Positions 53,173 through 61,166 of a DNA stretch of 64,000 nucleotides are shown here, in pieces. Where the stretch lies: positions 1-64,000 of the forward strand of contig JAKABA010000002.1 of assembly GCA_021802115.1 (NCBI GenBank), read 5' to 3'. Under the pieces are notes generated by a model that searched no databases, had not been told where the DNA came from, and saw only the letters and a list, made by a program, of their open reading frames with translations. Source of the DNA: a bacterium. Its GTDB lineage: Bacteria > Chloroflexota > Dormibacteria > UBA8260 > Bog-877. Numbering within the stretch: the stretch's first letter is position 1; each line of letters begins with the position of its first letter. Made by a program: the position numbers and the translations under genes.

Positions 53173-53257
53173 GCTTGAGAAGACGCGTCAGAACGGACCG
53201 CGCAGCTGCGGCCGGCGCTGGTTCCAGCCTGCGTTCGGCCCTGGGGGCCAGCTGACC

Positions 53258-54049
53258 TTGGTCAGAGCGACCATCCCAGAAATCTTCCTGATCGCCCGTC
53301 CCGCGGTTGACCTGGCGGGGATGCGAGGGTACCTGGGGGCCGTCGGTGGCGCGGGCTGGCTGGACCGTCGGCTGGCCGACTCAGAGGGGATGCCCAACCC
53401 CGGCGAGCTGCTGGTGGAGTTCGCCGGACGCGCCTGCTATCGGAGCTGGGAGCCCGGCCTGAACCCCAACGTAACCAGAGTTCGGTCCGACCCCATGGCA
53501 TACCTGCGAAACATCCTCAAGAGCGCCCACGGCAGCGTCCTCGAGCATGCCAATTACTCGTTCGCACTGCACAATGTGAGCCGGGTGGCGACCCACGAGA
53601 TCGTGCGCCACCGCGCCGGTGCCGCCTACAGCCAGGAGAGCCTTCGCTACGTGCGCCTGGTCGACATCGGCTTTCGGGTCCCCCCCGCCCTGGAACCGCT
53701 CCGGCAAGAGTGCCTGGAGCTGGTGGAGCGGCTGGAGGAATTTCAGCGTTCCGCCGCGGCCAAGCTGGACCTGGATGCCGAAGGGGTCCCATTCCATGTT
53801 AAGAAGGAGGCCACCTCGGCCCTGCGGCGGCTGGCGCCGATCGGGGTCAGCACCGACCTGATCCTGACCATGAACCTGCGCACCCTGCGCCACGTGGTTG
53901 AGATGCGGACCGCGCCGGGCGCGGAGGAGGAGTTGCGGCTCATCTTCGGCCGGATCGGAGAGATCATGGTCGAGGAGACCTCCGGCGTCTTCCAGGACTT
54001 CCGGCGGCTGGATGACTCGTCCTGGGTTCCCGAGTTTCGCAAGGTGTGA
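53258..54049 (+). CDS. thyX: FAD-dependent thymidylate synthase (ThyX), variant motif
   Basis: About 263 residues from TTG 53258 with GGGGG upstream; the frame stays open to 53111, so the start is uncertain. ThyX methylates dUMP using FAD and methylene-folate. Recognised by SVLEHANYSFALHNVSRVATHEIVRHR and a C-terminal LRTLRHVVEMRT. The core motif reads RHRAGAAYSQESLRY, one residue longer than the usual RHRxxSxxxSxRY, with Ala at the position of the first Ser. Confidence 0.9.
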   Translation: MVRATIPEIFLIARPAVDLAGMRGYLGAVGGAGWLDRRLADSEGMPNPGELLVEFAGRACYRSWEPGLNPNVTRVRSDPMAYLRNILKSAHGSVLEHANYSFALHNVSRVATHEIVRHRAGAAYSQESLRYVRLVDIGFRVPPALEPLRQECLELVERLEEFQRSAAAKLDLDAEGVPFHVKKEATSALRRLAPIGVSTDLILTMNLRTLRHVVEMRTAPGAEEELRLIFGRIGEIMVEETSGVFQDFRRLDDSSWVPEFRKV

Positions 54050-54059
54050 GGGACCCGAC

Positions 54060-54470
54060 GTGCCAAGCGGAGATGTCGACCCGGTCCCAGCGGAACTGGA
54101 TCCAAGCCTCAGGCCGCGGCTTGAGATCGGCATCGACTGTCGCGACCCGGTCGCGCTGGCTCCATTCTGGATAGCTGCCCTGGGCTACCAGGGAACCAGT
54201 GGCGACGGCGCCCCCTACTTGAACCTGGTCGGCCCGCCCGGCTCGCTTCCTGTCTTCCTGCAGTGCGTCCCGGAGCCGAAGCTGGTGAAGAACCGACTCC
54301 ACTTGGACCTTTTCAGCGCCTCCCCAGAGCAACTCTGTCGCCGCCTCGAAAGCCTGGGTGCTATCCCCCTGGGCGAGCCGTTCGGGAGCGGGCCGACCTG
54401 GGAGTGGCAGGTGATGGCGGATCCCGAGGGCAATGAATTCTGTGTTTGCCGGGACGCTCCGAAGCCCTGA
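54060..54470 (+). CDS. VOC-family (glyoxalase-like) protein
   Basis: 136 residues. LEIGIDCRDPVALAPFWIAALGY at the start and WQVMADPEGNEFCVC at the end are the two conserved beta-alpha-beta-beta-beta units of the VOC fold. It is of the glyoxalase-like domain type; metal and substrate unknown. GTG 54060 has GAGGG upstream and lies 10 bases after thyX. Confidence 0.83.
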   Translation: MPSGDVDPVPAELDPSLRPRLEIGIDCRDPVALAPFWIAALGYQGTSGDGAPYLNLVGPPGSLPVFLQCVPEPKLVKNRLHLDLFSASPEQLCRRLESLGAIPLGEPFGSGPTWEWQVMADPEGNEFCVCRDAPKP

Positions 54471-54577
54471 ACCGGCTGGGGGCCACCCCAGGCACCATCC
54501 ATCCCTCGCCGCCCGGCTTCGGTGGGCGCCTGAGGGGATGGCCAAATCAACCGGGCCTGGCCCGGACCCGGTTCATT

Positions 54578-54583
54578 TAGGAT
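54578..54583 (+). promoter_or_regulatory. -10 box of the sulfite-oxidase-like gene
   Basis: TAGGAT, exactly 6 bases before GTG 54590, no ribosome binding site. Confidence 0.5.
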
Positions 54584-54589
54584 CATCTG

Positions 54590-55189
54590 GTGAAGACGCT
54601 TCGCCGCGCGGTCGATCCGAGGGTGCAGGCCGACCCCAAGCGCCTGCCCCCAGGGCAGGTCCTGACCGAGAAGTGGCCCGTGCTTCACTACGGGCGAGTG
54701 CCCACCTACGAGCTCGACAAGTGGCGCCTCCGGGTGTTCGGGGAAGTTGAGCGAGAGCTCTCCCTCAGCTATCGGGAGCTGCTGGAGCTGCCCGCCCAGG
54801 AGGTGCTCTGCGACATCCACTGCGTCACCACCTGGAGCCGGTTCGACAACCGCTTTTTGGGGGTGCCCCTGGCGCATGTAGCGGAGCTGGCCGGGGCTCG
54901 GCCCGAGGCCGAATTCGTCGAATTCCACTGCTACGCCGGGTTCACCACCTCGGTCCCGGTCGAGTTCGCGCTCGCCCAGGACGCTCTGCTCACCTACCAG
55001 CACGACGGTCAGCCGCTCGCCCCCGAGCACGGCTATCCGGTGCGAGCTCTGCTGCCCCGCAAGTACTTCTGGAAGAGCGCCAAGTGGGTGGAGGGGATCG
55101 AGTTCCGGAGTCGCGACGAGCTGGGCTTCTGGGAGCGCAACGGCTACAACAACAGCGCCGATCCCTGGCGCGAAGAGCGCTACTGGTAG
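54590..55189 (+). CDS. Molybdopterin-dependent oxidoreductase, SUOX/YedY-like
   Basis: 199 residues. A short-chain sulfite-oxidase-fold protein without heme or dimerisation domains. The molybdenum-ligand Cys is C78 in DIHCVTTWSR; the C-terminal PRKYFWKSAKWVEGIEF motif is typical. No twin-arginine signal is present, so it is cytosolic unlike YedY. It may reduce sulfoxides or nitro compounds. It fits the MoaD-MoaE gene nearby. Confidence 0.9.
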   Translation: MKTLRRAVDPRVQADPKRLPPGQVLTEKWPVLHYGRVPTYELDKWRLRVFGEVERELSLSYRELLELPAQEVLCDIHCVTTWSRFDNRFLGVPLAHVAELAGARPEAEFVEFHCYAGFTTSVPVEFALAQDALLTYQHDGQPLAPEHGYPVRALLPRKYFWKSAKWVEGIEFRSRDELGFWERNGYNNSADPWREERYW

Positions 55190-55268
55190 CGGCAGCCGCT
55201 GGAGGCGTTAAACTGAAGTCCAGTGGCAGCCGGATGGGATCCCGGCCCTAGTACAGGGAAGTTGGCAC

Positions 55269-55631
55269 ATGATCACCGTTTCTGAGCAGGCTATCGGCCA
55301 GTTGAAGCAGTTGCTGGAGCAGCAGGACAACCAGAACATGGGCCTGCGGGTCTATGTCAGCCCTGGAGGATGCTCTGGCTTCAGCTACGGGATGGGATTC
55401 GACGATGCGCCGGCTGAGGATGACGAGGTGGCGGAGCAAGAGGGGATCAAGGTGTTCGTCGATCCGTACAGCGCCACCTACCTCGAGGGCGCTGAGATCG
55501 ACTACGTCGACAGCCTGATGGGGGGTGGCTTCACTGTCCACAACCCCCAGGCGGTCAAGACCTGTTCCTGCGGCCAGTCCTTTGACTCCGGGGACGGAGC
55601 CGGGGCGGCCAAGTCCTGCAGCGCTGGCTGA
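55269..55631 (+). CDS. Iron-sulfur cluster assembly protein, IscA/ErpA type
   Basis: 120 residues. Canonical A-type carrier: VYVSPGGCSGFSYGMGFD, DPYSATYLEGAEIDYVDSLMGGGF, and KTCSCGQSF. A TAAACT box at 55209-55214 and a ~45-base leader with AGGGAAG before ATG 55269 indicate a leadered transcript, in contrast to its paralogue at 48564. It inserts Fe-S clusters into client proteins. Confidence 0.93.
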   Translation: MITVSEQAIGQLKQLLEQQDNQNMGLRVYVSPGGCSGFSYGMGFDDAPAEDDEVAEQEGIKVFVDPYSATYLEGAEIDYVDSLMGGGFTVHNPQAVKTCSCGQSFDSGDGAGAAKSCSAG

Positions 55632-55929
55632 GTTCACTCTCCTCTGCCCGGCTCCGACCACCCAGTTGTGGGATCTCTGGCGCAGGGGGGCGTTCCGGTA
55701 CTTGCCCGCATGGATTTGCGCCTTGCCGCTCGAGTAGCGTTCCAGTCTGATCTCGCTGACCCATGGTCATTGCCCACCTCTCGCAGGTCGCGCCGGCCCA
55801 GCTCCAGTCTGGGGCCGCTGCCCCCCGCGCAGGAGGCCTGCTGCGGCCGGCCCACGGGTGGCTGACGCCACCGACGCAAAAATTCGCAGTGCCGGCCGGG
55901 AACTCGGTGCGGGCGCGGCCCGGCGGCGC

Positions 55930-56886
55930 GTGAGCTCGGCCCGGATCGTGGTCCTGGCCGGGGGAGTTGGCGCCGCCCGCTTCCTTTCAGGACTGGTTGC
56001 GGCGGCTCCGGACGCCGAGATCACAGTGATCGGGAACACTGGTGACGACTTCAAGGTCCACGGCCTTCACGTCAGCCCGGATCTGGATTCGGTCACCTAC
56101 ACCCTGGCCAACATCGGCGATGCCGATCGGGGCTGGGGGCTGCGGGGCGAGAGCTGGGCGGCGCTCGGTCAACTGGGCCGGCTGGGCGCAGAGACCTGGT
56201 TCCAGCTCGGCGACCTGGATCTGGCCATGCACATCCTCCGCACCGAGCGGCTCCATCGCGGCCGCCCGCTCTCGGAGGTGACCAGGGACCTCACCCAGCG
56301 CTTGGAGCTTCCGGTGTGCCTGCTGCCCATGACCGACCAGGGGGTCGCCACCCGCATTCACACGACCGACGGTCGCGACCTCCATATCCAGGAGTACCTG
56401 GTGCGGGAGGCATGCCAGCCTGAGATCGCCACTTTTGAGTTCCGGGGGGTCGAGCGAGCCCAGCCCGGCCCGGGCGTACTCGAGGCGATCCGGCAGGCGG
56501 ACCTGGTGATCCTGGCTCCCAGCAACCCGATCATCTCAATCGGGCCGATCCTGGCCGTGCCCGGAATCCGCTCGCAGGTGGCAGCGGCGACTCAGGCCGT
56601 GGCGGTCAGCCCCATCGTGGGCGGCCGGGCCGTCAAGGGACCGGCGGTGGCAATGCTGGCGGCCCTGAGCCTGCCGGCCAGCCCGGGTGGGGTGGCCGCC
56701 TGCTACGCCGACCTCATCCAGCTTCTGGTCATAGACGAGTTGGATCGGGAGGCGCGCTCGGAGGTGGAGGCCCTGGGCATCCGGACCCACGTTTGCGACA
56801 CCATGATGGTGGACACCAAGGCCGCCGCCCGGCTGGCCGCAGCGGTTCTGTCGGCCGCCGGTCTGAGCCAGGCTGTCGCCTCGTGA
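55930..56886 (+). CDS. cofD: 2-phospho-L-lactate transferase (CofD/FbiA)
   Basis: 318 residues from GTG 55930; an upstream in-frame start at 55858 is possible but the extra residues look non-coding. It makes F420-0 (or dehydro-F420-0) from Fo and LPPG/EPPG. Recognised by VVLAGGVGAARFLSGL, NTGDDF, PDLDSVTYTLANI, and SNPIISIGPILAVPGI. First of three overlapping F420 genes; cofC follows with a GTGA overlap. Confidence 0.94.
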   Translation: MSSARIVVLAGGVGAARFLSGLVAAAPDAEITVIGNTGDDFKVHGLHVSPDLDSVTYTLANIGDADRGWGLRGESWAALGQLGRLGAETWFQLGDLDLAMHILRTERLHRGRPLSEVTRDLTQRLELPVCLLPMTDQGVATRIHTTDGRDLHIQEYLVREACQPEIATFEFRGVERAQPGPGVLEAIRQADLVILAPSNPIISIGPILAVPGIRSQVAAATQAVAVSPIVGGRAVKGPAVAMLAALSLPASPGGVAACYADLIQLLVIDELDREARSEVEALGIRTHVCDTMMVDTKAAARLAAAVLSAAGLSQAVAS

Positions 56887-57596
56887 GGGCGCCCGCTGCG
56901 CGCCGGCCCTACCTGGTGGTCCCAGTCAAGCCCGCCGCGGGCAGCAAGCAGCGGTTGGCTCTCCGGCTCTCAGATGAGGAACGCCGGCTGGTGAGCCTCT
57001 CCCTGGCAATCCGGGTGGTGAGCCTGGCGGCGGTCGCCTGGCCCGCCGACCAGTTGGTGGTGGTGGGATCCGAGCCCCAATTGCTGGAGTTCTGCGCCCG
57101 GGTCGGGGTCGCAGCCATCCCCGATTTGGGAGCCGGCCAGACCGCCGCCGTCAGGGTCGGCGCTCAGTGGGCCCTGGAGCGCGGCGCCAACGTCCTGGCC
57201 ACCGTGGCGGCCGACCTTCCCGCGGTCACCGCCGCCGATCTCACTGAGGTCCTTCGAGTCGCGATGAGGCTGCGCCCGGGCTCGGTGGCCGTCTTCCCAG
57301 ACCGTGACGGCAGCGGCACCAACGGGCTGGTGGTCCGACCCGCCAGCCTGCAGGTCCACGCCTTTGGGCCAGGGTCGAGGCGGAGGCACCAGCGGATCGC
57401 GCGCTCGTTGGGCCTGCACTTCTCGGCCCGCCAGCTTCCCGGGCTCGCCTGGGACATCGATCGCCCCGAGGATCTTGACCCCCGAGAAGGACTGGTTCCC
57501 GAGCCCCATCCGGTTTTGCCCTGGGCGCGGTCGCTGGCGCCGGTCCCGGTCGGTTCTCGGGCCGTCGGCTCCGGAGGCCTCCAAGATGTCAGCTGA
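56883..57596 (+). CDS. cofC: 2-phospholactate/phosphoenolpyruvate guanylyltransferase (CofC/FbiD)
   Basis: 237 residues. Nucleotidyltransferase fold: VVPVKPAAGSKQRL at the start, ADQLVVVGSEPQ, VAADLPAVTAADL (metal-binding Asp), and FGPGSRRRHQRIARSLGL. It makes the GTP-activated side-chain donor for CofD. The C-terminal ~35 residues are an extra Pro-rich extension. The start overlaps cofD and the end overlaps cofE by 11 bases. Confidence 0.9.
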   Translation: MRAPAARRPYLVVPVKPAAGSKQRLALRLSDEERRLVSLSLAIRVVSLAAVAWPADQLVVVGSEPQLLEFCARVGVAAIPDLGAGQTAAVRVGAQWALERGANVLATVAADLPAVTAADLTEVLRVAMRLRPGSVAVFPDRDGSGTNGLVVRPASLQVHAFGPGSRRRHQRIARSLGLHFSARQLPGLAWDIDRPEDLDPREGLVPEPHPVLPWARSLAPVPVGSRAVGSGGLQDVS

Positions 57597-58368
57597 GCGT
57601 CCGCTGGTCCGCGCCAGGCGCCTGCTCGCCTGGGCGGTCGAGGGGATTCCCGAGCTGCAGGCGGGACAGGACCTGGGTGCGATCTGCCGCGAGCCTCTTA
57701 GAGTCGGGGGTGGGCTGCAGCCCTGGGACGTGGTGGTCGTCACCCACAAGGTCGTCTCCAAGGCCGAAGGCAGGGTCATGAGCCTGGCTGAGGTGGAGCC
57801 GAGCGACCCCGCGCTGGCTCTGGGCCAGCGGGTTGGACAGGATCCACGCATGGTCCAGGTGATCCTCCAGGAGAGCCGCCGGGTGATCCGGGCCGAGCCG
57901 GGAGTCCTGATCACGGAGACGGTCCAGGGTTTGGTCTGCGCCAACTCCGGGGTAGATCGCAGCAACGTCGGTGGAGGGGAGCTGGTGACCTGCCTGCCGC
58001 TTCAGCCCGACCGCTCGGCTGCGGGGCTGCGACGGTCATGGCTCGATCTGGCCCAGGGAGGGCCGTTGGGGATCATCATCTCCGACACCTTCGGCCGACC
58101 CTTTCGGGAGGGGGCGGTCAACGTCGCCATCGGAGTCGCCGGGATGCCGGCCCTGAGCGACCACAGGGGCCTGCAGGACGAGCAGGGTTACCTGCTCCAC
58201 GCGTCCACCATTGGCAGCGCCGATGAGATCGCCGGCATCGGCGAGCTCTTGATGGGCAAGATCGACCAGGTGCCACTCGCGGTGGTGCGGGGTTTCTCCT
58301 GGGAAGGGCCGGACGATGGCGCCGGGGTTCTCCAGCGGCCGGCGGATCGCGACATCTTTCGCCGTTAG
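57586..58368 (+). CDS. cofE: Coenzyme F420-0:L-glutamate ligase (CofE)
   Basis: 260 residues. It adds glutamate residues to F420-0 using GTP. VVTHKVVSKAEGRVM at the N terminus, CANSGVDRSNVGGG, and ISDTFGRPFREGAVNVAIGVAG are diagnostic. It stands alone without the C-terminal FMN-reductase domain found in mycobacterial FbiB. ATG 57586 has GGAGG upstream. Last gene of the F420 set; Fo synthase (cofG/H or fbiC) is not in the window. Confidence 0.94.
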   Translation: MSAERPLVRARRLLAWAVEGIPELQAGQDLGAICREPLRVGGGLQPWDVVVVTHKVVSKAEGRVMSLAEVEPSDPALALGQRVGQDPRMVQVILQESRRVIRAEPGVLITETVQGLVCANSGVDRSNVGGGELVTCLPLQPDRSAAGLRRSWLDLAQGGPLGIIISDTFGRPFREGAVNVAIGVAGMPALSDHRGLQDEQGYLLHASTIGSADEIAGIGELLMGKIDQVPLAVVRGFSWEGPDDGAGVLQRPADRDIFRR

Positions 58369-58382
58369 TGGCCCCCGCTTGC

Positions 58383-58388
58383 TACCGT
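58383..58388 (+). promoter_or_regulatory. -10 box of the MoaD-MoaE gene
   Basis: TACCGT, 7 bases before ATG 58396. It separates the Moco gene transcriptionally from cofE. Confidence 0.4.
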
Positions 58389-58395
58389 TGCACCA

Positions 58396-59040
58396 ATGCC
58401 AGACGCTCAGGTTCGAGTCCTGCTCTTCGCCTCTCTACGCCAGGCCGCGGGGACGCCACGGCTGGATCTCGACTTGACTGCGGTGAGCTCCGTGGCGGCG
58501 TGCTGGGAGCAGCTCTGCAGCCTTCATCCCCAGCTGGCGTCGTGGCGCGCGGCGGTGCGCCCGGCGCTCAACCAGCGCTACGTTGACTGGGGGGAACCGG
58601 TCCGGCCCGGCGACGAGCTCGCCTTCATCCCGCCGGTCTCGGGTGGGACCGCCGGGGGCCAGGAGGTGGTTCGAGTCGGGCCCGGGGAGATCGACCTCGC
58701 TGCCATGCAGGCTGCCCTGGAACTGAGCGGGGTGGGCGCTGTCGCCACCTTTGTGGGCGTGGTGCGCGACCCCGACCAGGGCCTGCCGGTATCCCACCTC
58801 ACCTACGAGGCCTACCCGGAGATGGCGGAGGCGGAGCTGGCCAGGATCGTCGAGGAGGCCAAGCAGGCGGAGGGCGTCTCCCAGGTGCTGGTGCATCACC
58901 GCACCGGCCGGGTGGAGAGCGGAGTCGCCTCGGTGGCGGTGGTCGTCAGTGCCGCCCACCGCCACCAGGCGCTCGAGGCCTGCACCTACGTGATCGACGC
59001 GGTCAAGGTGCGAGCGCCCATCTGGAAAGTGCTGGAGTGA
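58396..59040 (+). CDS. MoaD-MoaE fusion (MoaX-like molybdopterin synthase)
   Basis: 214 residues. Residues 1-84 are MoaD, ending in PPVSGG, the Gly-Gly that is normally thiocarboxylated at a free C terminus. Residues ~90-214 are MoaE with GAVATFVGVVRD, LTYEAYPEMAE, VLVHHRTGRV and YVIDAVKVRAPIWK. Together they make molybdopterin from cyclic pyranopterin. In mycobacterial MoaX the chain must be cut after the Gly-Gly; the same is inferred here. It serves the many Mo enzymes around. Confidence 0.92.
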   Translation: MPDAQVRVLLFASLRQAAGTPRLDLDLTAVSSVAACWEQLCSLHPQLASWRAAVRPALNQRYVDWGEPVRPGDELAFIPPVSGGTAGGQEVVRVGPGEIDLAAMQAALELSGVGAVATFVGVVRDPDQGLPVSHLTYEAYPEMAEAELARIVEEAKQAEGVSQVLVHHRTGRVESGVASVAVVVSAAHRHQALEACTYVIDAVKVRAPIWKVLE

Positions 59041-59054
59041 GTTCCACCCCCTGT

Positions 59055-59060
59055 TAGACT
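59055..59060 (+). promoter_or_regulatory. -10 box of the polysaccharide exporter operon
   Basis: TAGACT, 8 bases before GTG 59069, no ribosome binding site. Confidence 0.4.
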
Positions 59061-59068
59061 CGGAGTCC

Positions 59069-59932
59069 GTGGCCAGCACCCAAGTCCTCCGGGAGCCGGG
59101 TTCCGTCTCCCGTCCGAGGGCTCCCCAATCCGGCCCCTTCACCCGCCGGCTCGAGCTGCTCTGGGAGCTCGTCCGCCGAGACGTCCGGGCCCGCTATCAC
59201 GGCTCGGTGCTGGGGATCGGATGGACCCTGCTCAATCCCCTGGTCTTCATGCTGGTGTACGCCGTCGTCTTTGGCGACATCATCGGGATCAAGGGGCCGA
59301 GTGGCAAGTCCTACGCGGTCTTCATCCTGTCTGGGCTGCTGCCCTGGACCTTCTTCTCGCAAGCCCTGGTGATGGCCGCCAGCAGCATCATCGCCAACGC
59401 CGGGGTGATCCGCAAGGTGGCATTCCCCTGGATGCTGCTCACAGTCTCCACCGTGATCGCGGCCCTGGTCAACTTCCTGATCAGCCTGATCCTGCTGGTG
59501 CCCTTCATGCTCCTGGCCAAGCAGTCGGTCGGGCCGCCGCTGCTGGCGATCCCCGGGCTGATCCTGGTGTCCTTCGGGCTGGCCCTGGGGCTGGGCCTGA
59601 TGCTGGCCGCGGCCAGCGTCTACTTCCGAGATCTCCAGTACATCATCAACCTCGCCACCATGGTCTGGTTCTACCTGACCCCTGTGATCTGGCCGCTAGC
59701 CCACTACCAGAGCTTCTTCTCTCGGGGCCAGGTCGGCTTCCTGGCCCACATCGTGGTCTACGCCAATCCCATGACCTGGATCACGGTCTCGTTCCAGGAC
59801 GTGTTCCTGTTCAACCGGTGGCCCCAGCACTGGCACGGCCTGCTCTACTCGACCGTGCTGGCGGTGGCCTTGATCTGGGTGGGGCTGAGGGTGTTCCGCC
59901 GCCTCCGACGCCGTTTCGCGGAGGAGATCTGA
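59069..59932 (+). CDS. ABC-2 polysaccharide/teichoic-acid-type export permease (Wzm/TagG-like)
   Basis: 287 residues with six membrane helices. The N-terminal LLWELVRRDVRARYHGSVLGIGWTLLNPL is diagnostic of the O-antigen/teichoic acid exporters. It pairs with the next gene, whose start overlaps its stop (TGATG). It would move undecaprenyl-linked glycans across the membrane. Confidence 0.92.
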   Translation: MASTQVLREPGSVSRPRAPQSGPFTRRLELLWELVRRDVRARYHGSVLGIGWTLLNPLVFMLVYAVVFGDIIGIKGPSGKSYAVFILSGLLPWTFFSQALVMAASSIIANAGVIRKVAFPWMLLTVSTVIAALVNFLISLILLVPFMLLAKQSVGPPLLAIPGLILVSFGLALGLGLMLAAASVYFRDLQYIINLATMVWFYLTPVIWPLAHYQSFFSRGQVGFLAHIVVYANPMTWITVSFQDVFLFNRWPQHWHGLLYSTVLAVALIWVGLRVFRRLRRRFAEEI

Positions 59933-61155
59933 TGGCCCAGCCGCCGATCGTGGTCGAGGGCCTGAGCAAGCGCTTTCGCATTTACCACCAGCGCAGTGAC
60001 ACCCTCAAGGAGGCGCTGGTGGACCGCCGGCGCGCCCGCTTCGAGGAGTTCTGGGCGGTCAAGGAGATCAGCTTCGAGGTCCAGGAGGGGGAGACCTTCG
60101 GGATCATCGGTGCCAACGGCTCGGGCAAGTCGACCTTGCTCAAGTGCATCGCCGGAATCCTGACCCCCGACCGTGGTCGGGTCTCCGTTCGGGGCCGCCT
60201 GGCGTCGCTGCTGGAGGTCGGGGCCGGCTTTCACCCCGACTACAGCGGCCGGGAGAACATCTACCTCAACGGCGCCATCCTGGGGCTGCCCCGGCGCTAC
60301 ATCAACTCGGTGATGGATGAGATCATCGGCTTCGCGGAGCTGGAGCAGTTCATCGACAACCCGGTCCGCAACTACAGCTCCGGGATGTACGCTCGCCTGG
60401 GGTTCTCGATCGCCATCCACATGGACCCTGACATCCTTTTGCTCGACGAGGTGCTGGCGGTTGGCGACGAGGCGTTCCAGCGGCGCTGCATCGACCACAT
60501 CGACGGCATGCGCCGGGACGGCCGCACCCTGATCTTCGTCTCCCACGCTGCCGACACCGTCCGCAATCTCTGCGACCGGTGCCTGTGGATAGAGAATGGC
60601 GCCCGGCGCGAGGTGGGTGAGACCGACTTTGTGGTCAATGCCTACATCGGGGAGGTCAACCGCCGCGAGATGGTGGCCCTGCAGGCCTCGGCCGCAGACC
60701 GTGGCGGCACCCAGCCCGGCTGGATGGGGGTCCGGCTGACGGAGGTCTCGTTCCTGGGAAAGGAGGAGAACTCAGTCGAGACCGGCGAGGAGCTGTCGGT
60801 GCGGATCTCCTACGAGGCTCCCGATCCCCTTCGCAACGTACGCTTCCGGATCTCCTTCTACCCCACTGGGCAGGCGACCCTGCTGAGTGCTCAGACCGAT
60901 GATGGCGAGCTGGGCAGGGTGGCCCTGGAGGCGGCCGGAACCGTGACCCTGCGGATTCCACAGGTACCCTTCCTGGACGGCGTCTACGGGACCAAGGTGG
61001 AGATCGAGGACATCGCCAGCGGCAAGGCCTACACCGAGCTGGACCGGCCCCAGAGCTTTCGGGTCCAGGCCCCCGGTCGCTGGGAGTCCGGCCTGGCCCT
61101 GGTGGGACACAGCTGGGAGCTGCCGGTCCGCCACGAGAAGGTGGTGGGGGTCTGA
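59932..61155 (+). CDS. Polysaccharide export ATPase with glycan-binding domain (Wzt/TagH-like)
   Basis: 407 residues. N-terminal ABC ATPase (GANGSGKST, SSGMYARLGFSIA signature, LLLDEVLAVGD). From about residue 255 a C-terminal Wzt-type beta domain (VRLTEVSFLGKEEN, VRISYEAPDP) recognises the terminal modification of the glycan. Together with the permease it forms a chain-length-coupled exporter. The stop lies 11 bases before the glycosyltransferase. Confidence 0.93.
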   Translation: MAQPPIVVEGLSKRFRIYHQRSDTLKEALVDRRRARFEEFWAVKEISFEVQEGETFGIIGANGSGKSTLLKCIAGILTPDRGRVSVRGRLASLLEVGAGFHPDYSGRENIYLNGAILGLPRRYINSVMDEIIGFAELEQFIDNPVRNYSSGMYARLGFSIAIHMDPDILLLDEVLAVGDEAFQRRCIDHIDGMRRDGRTLIFVSHAADTVRNLCDRCLWIENGARREVGETDFVVNAYIGEVNRREMVALQASAADRGGTQPGWMGVRLTEVSFLGKEENSVETGEELSVRISYEAPDPLRNVRFRISFYPTGQATLLSAQTDDGELGRVALEAAGTVTLRIPQVPFLDGVYGTKVEIEDIASGKAYTELDRPQSFRVQAPGRWESGLALVGHSWELPVRHEKVVGV

Positions 61156-61166
61156 TCACGGAAGGT

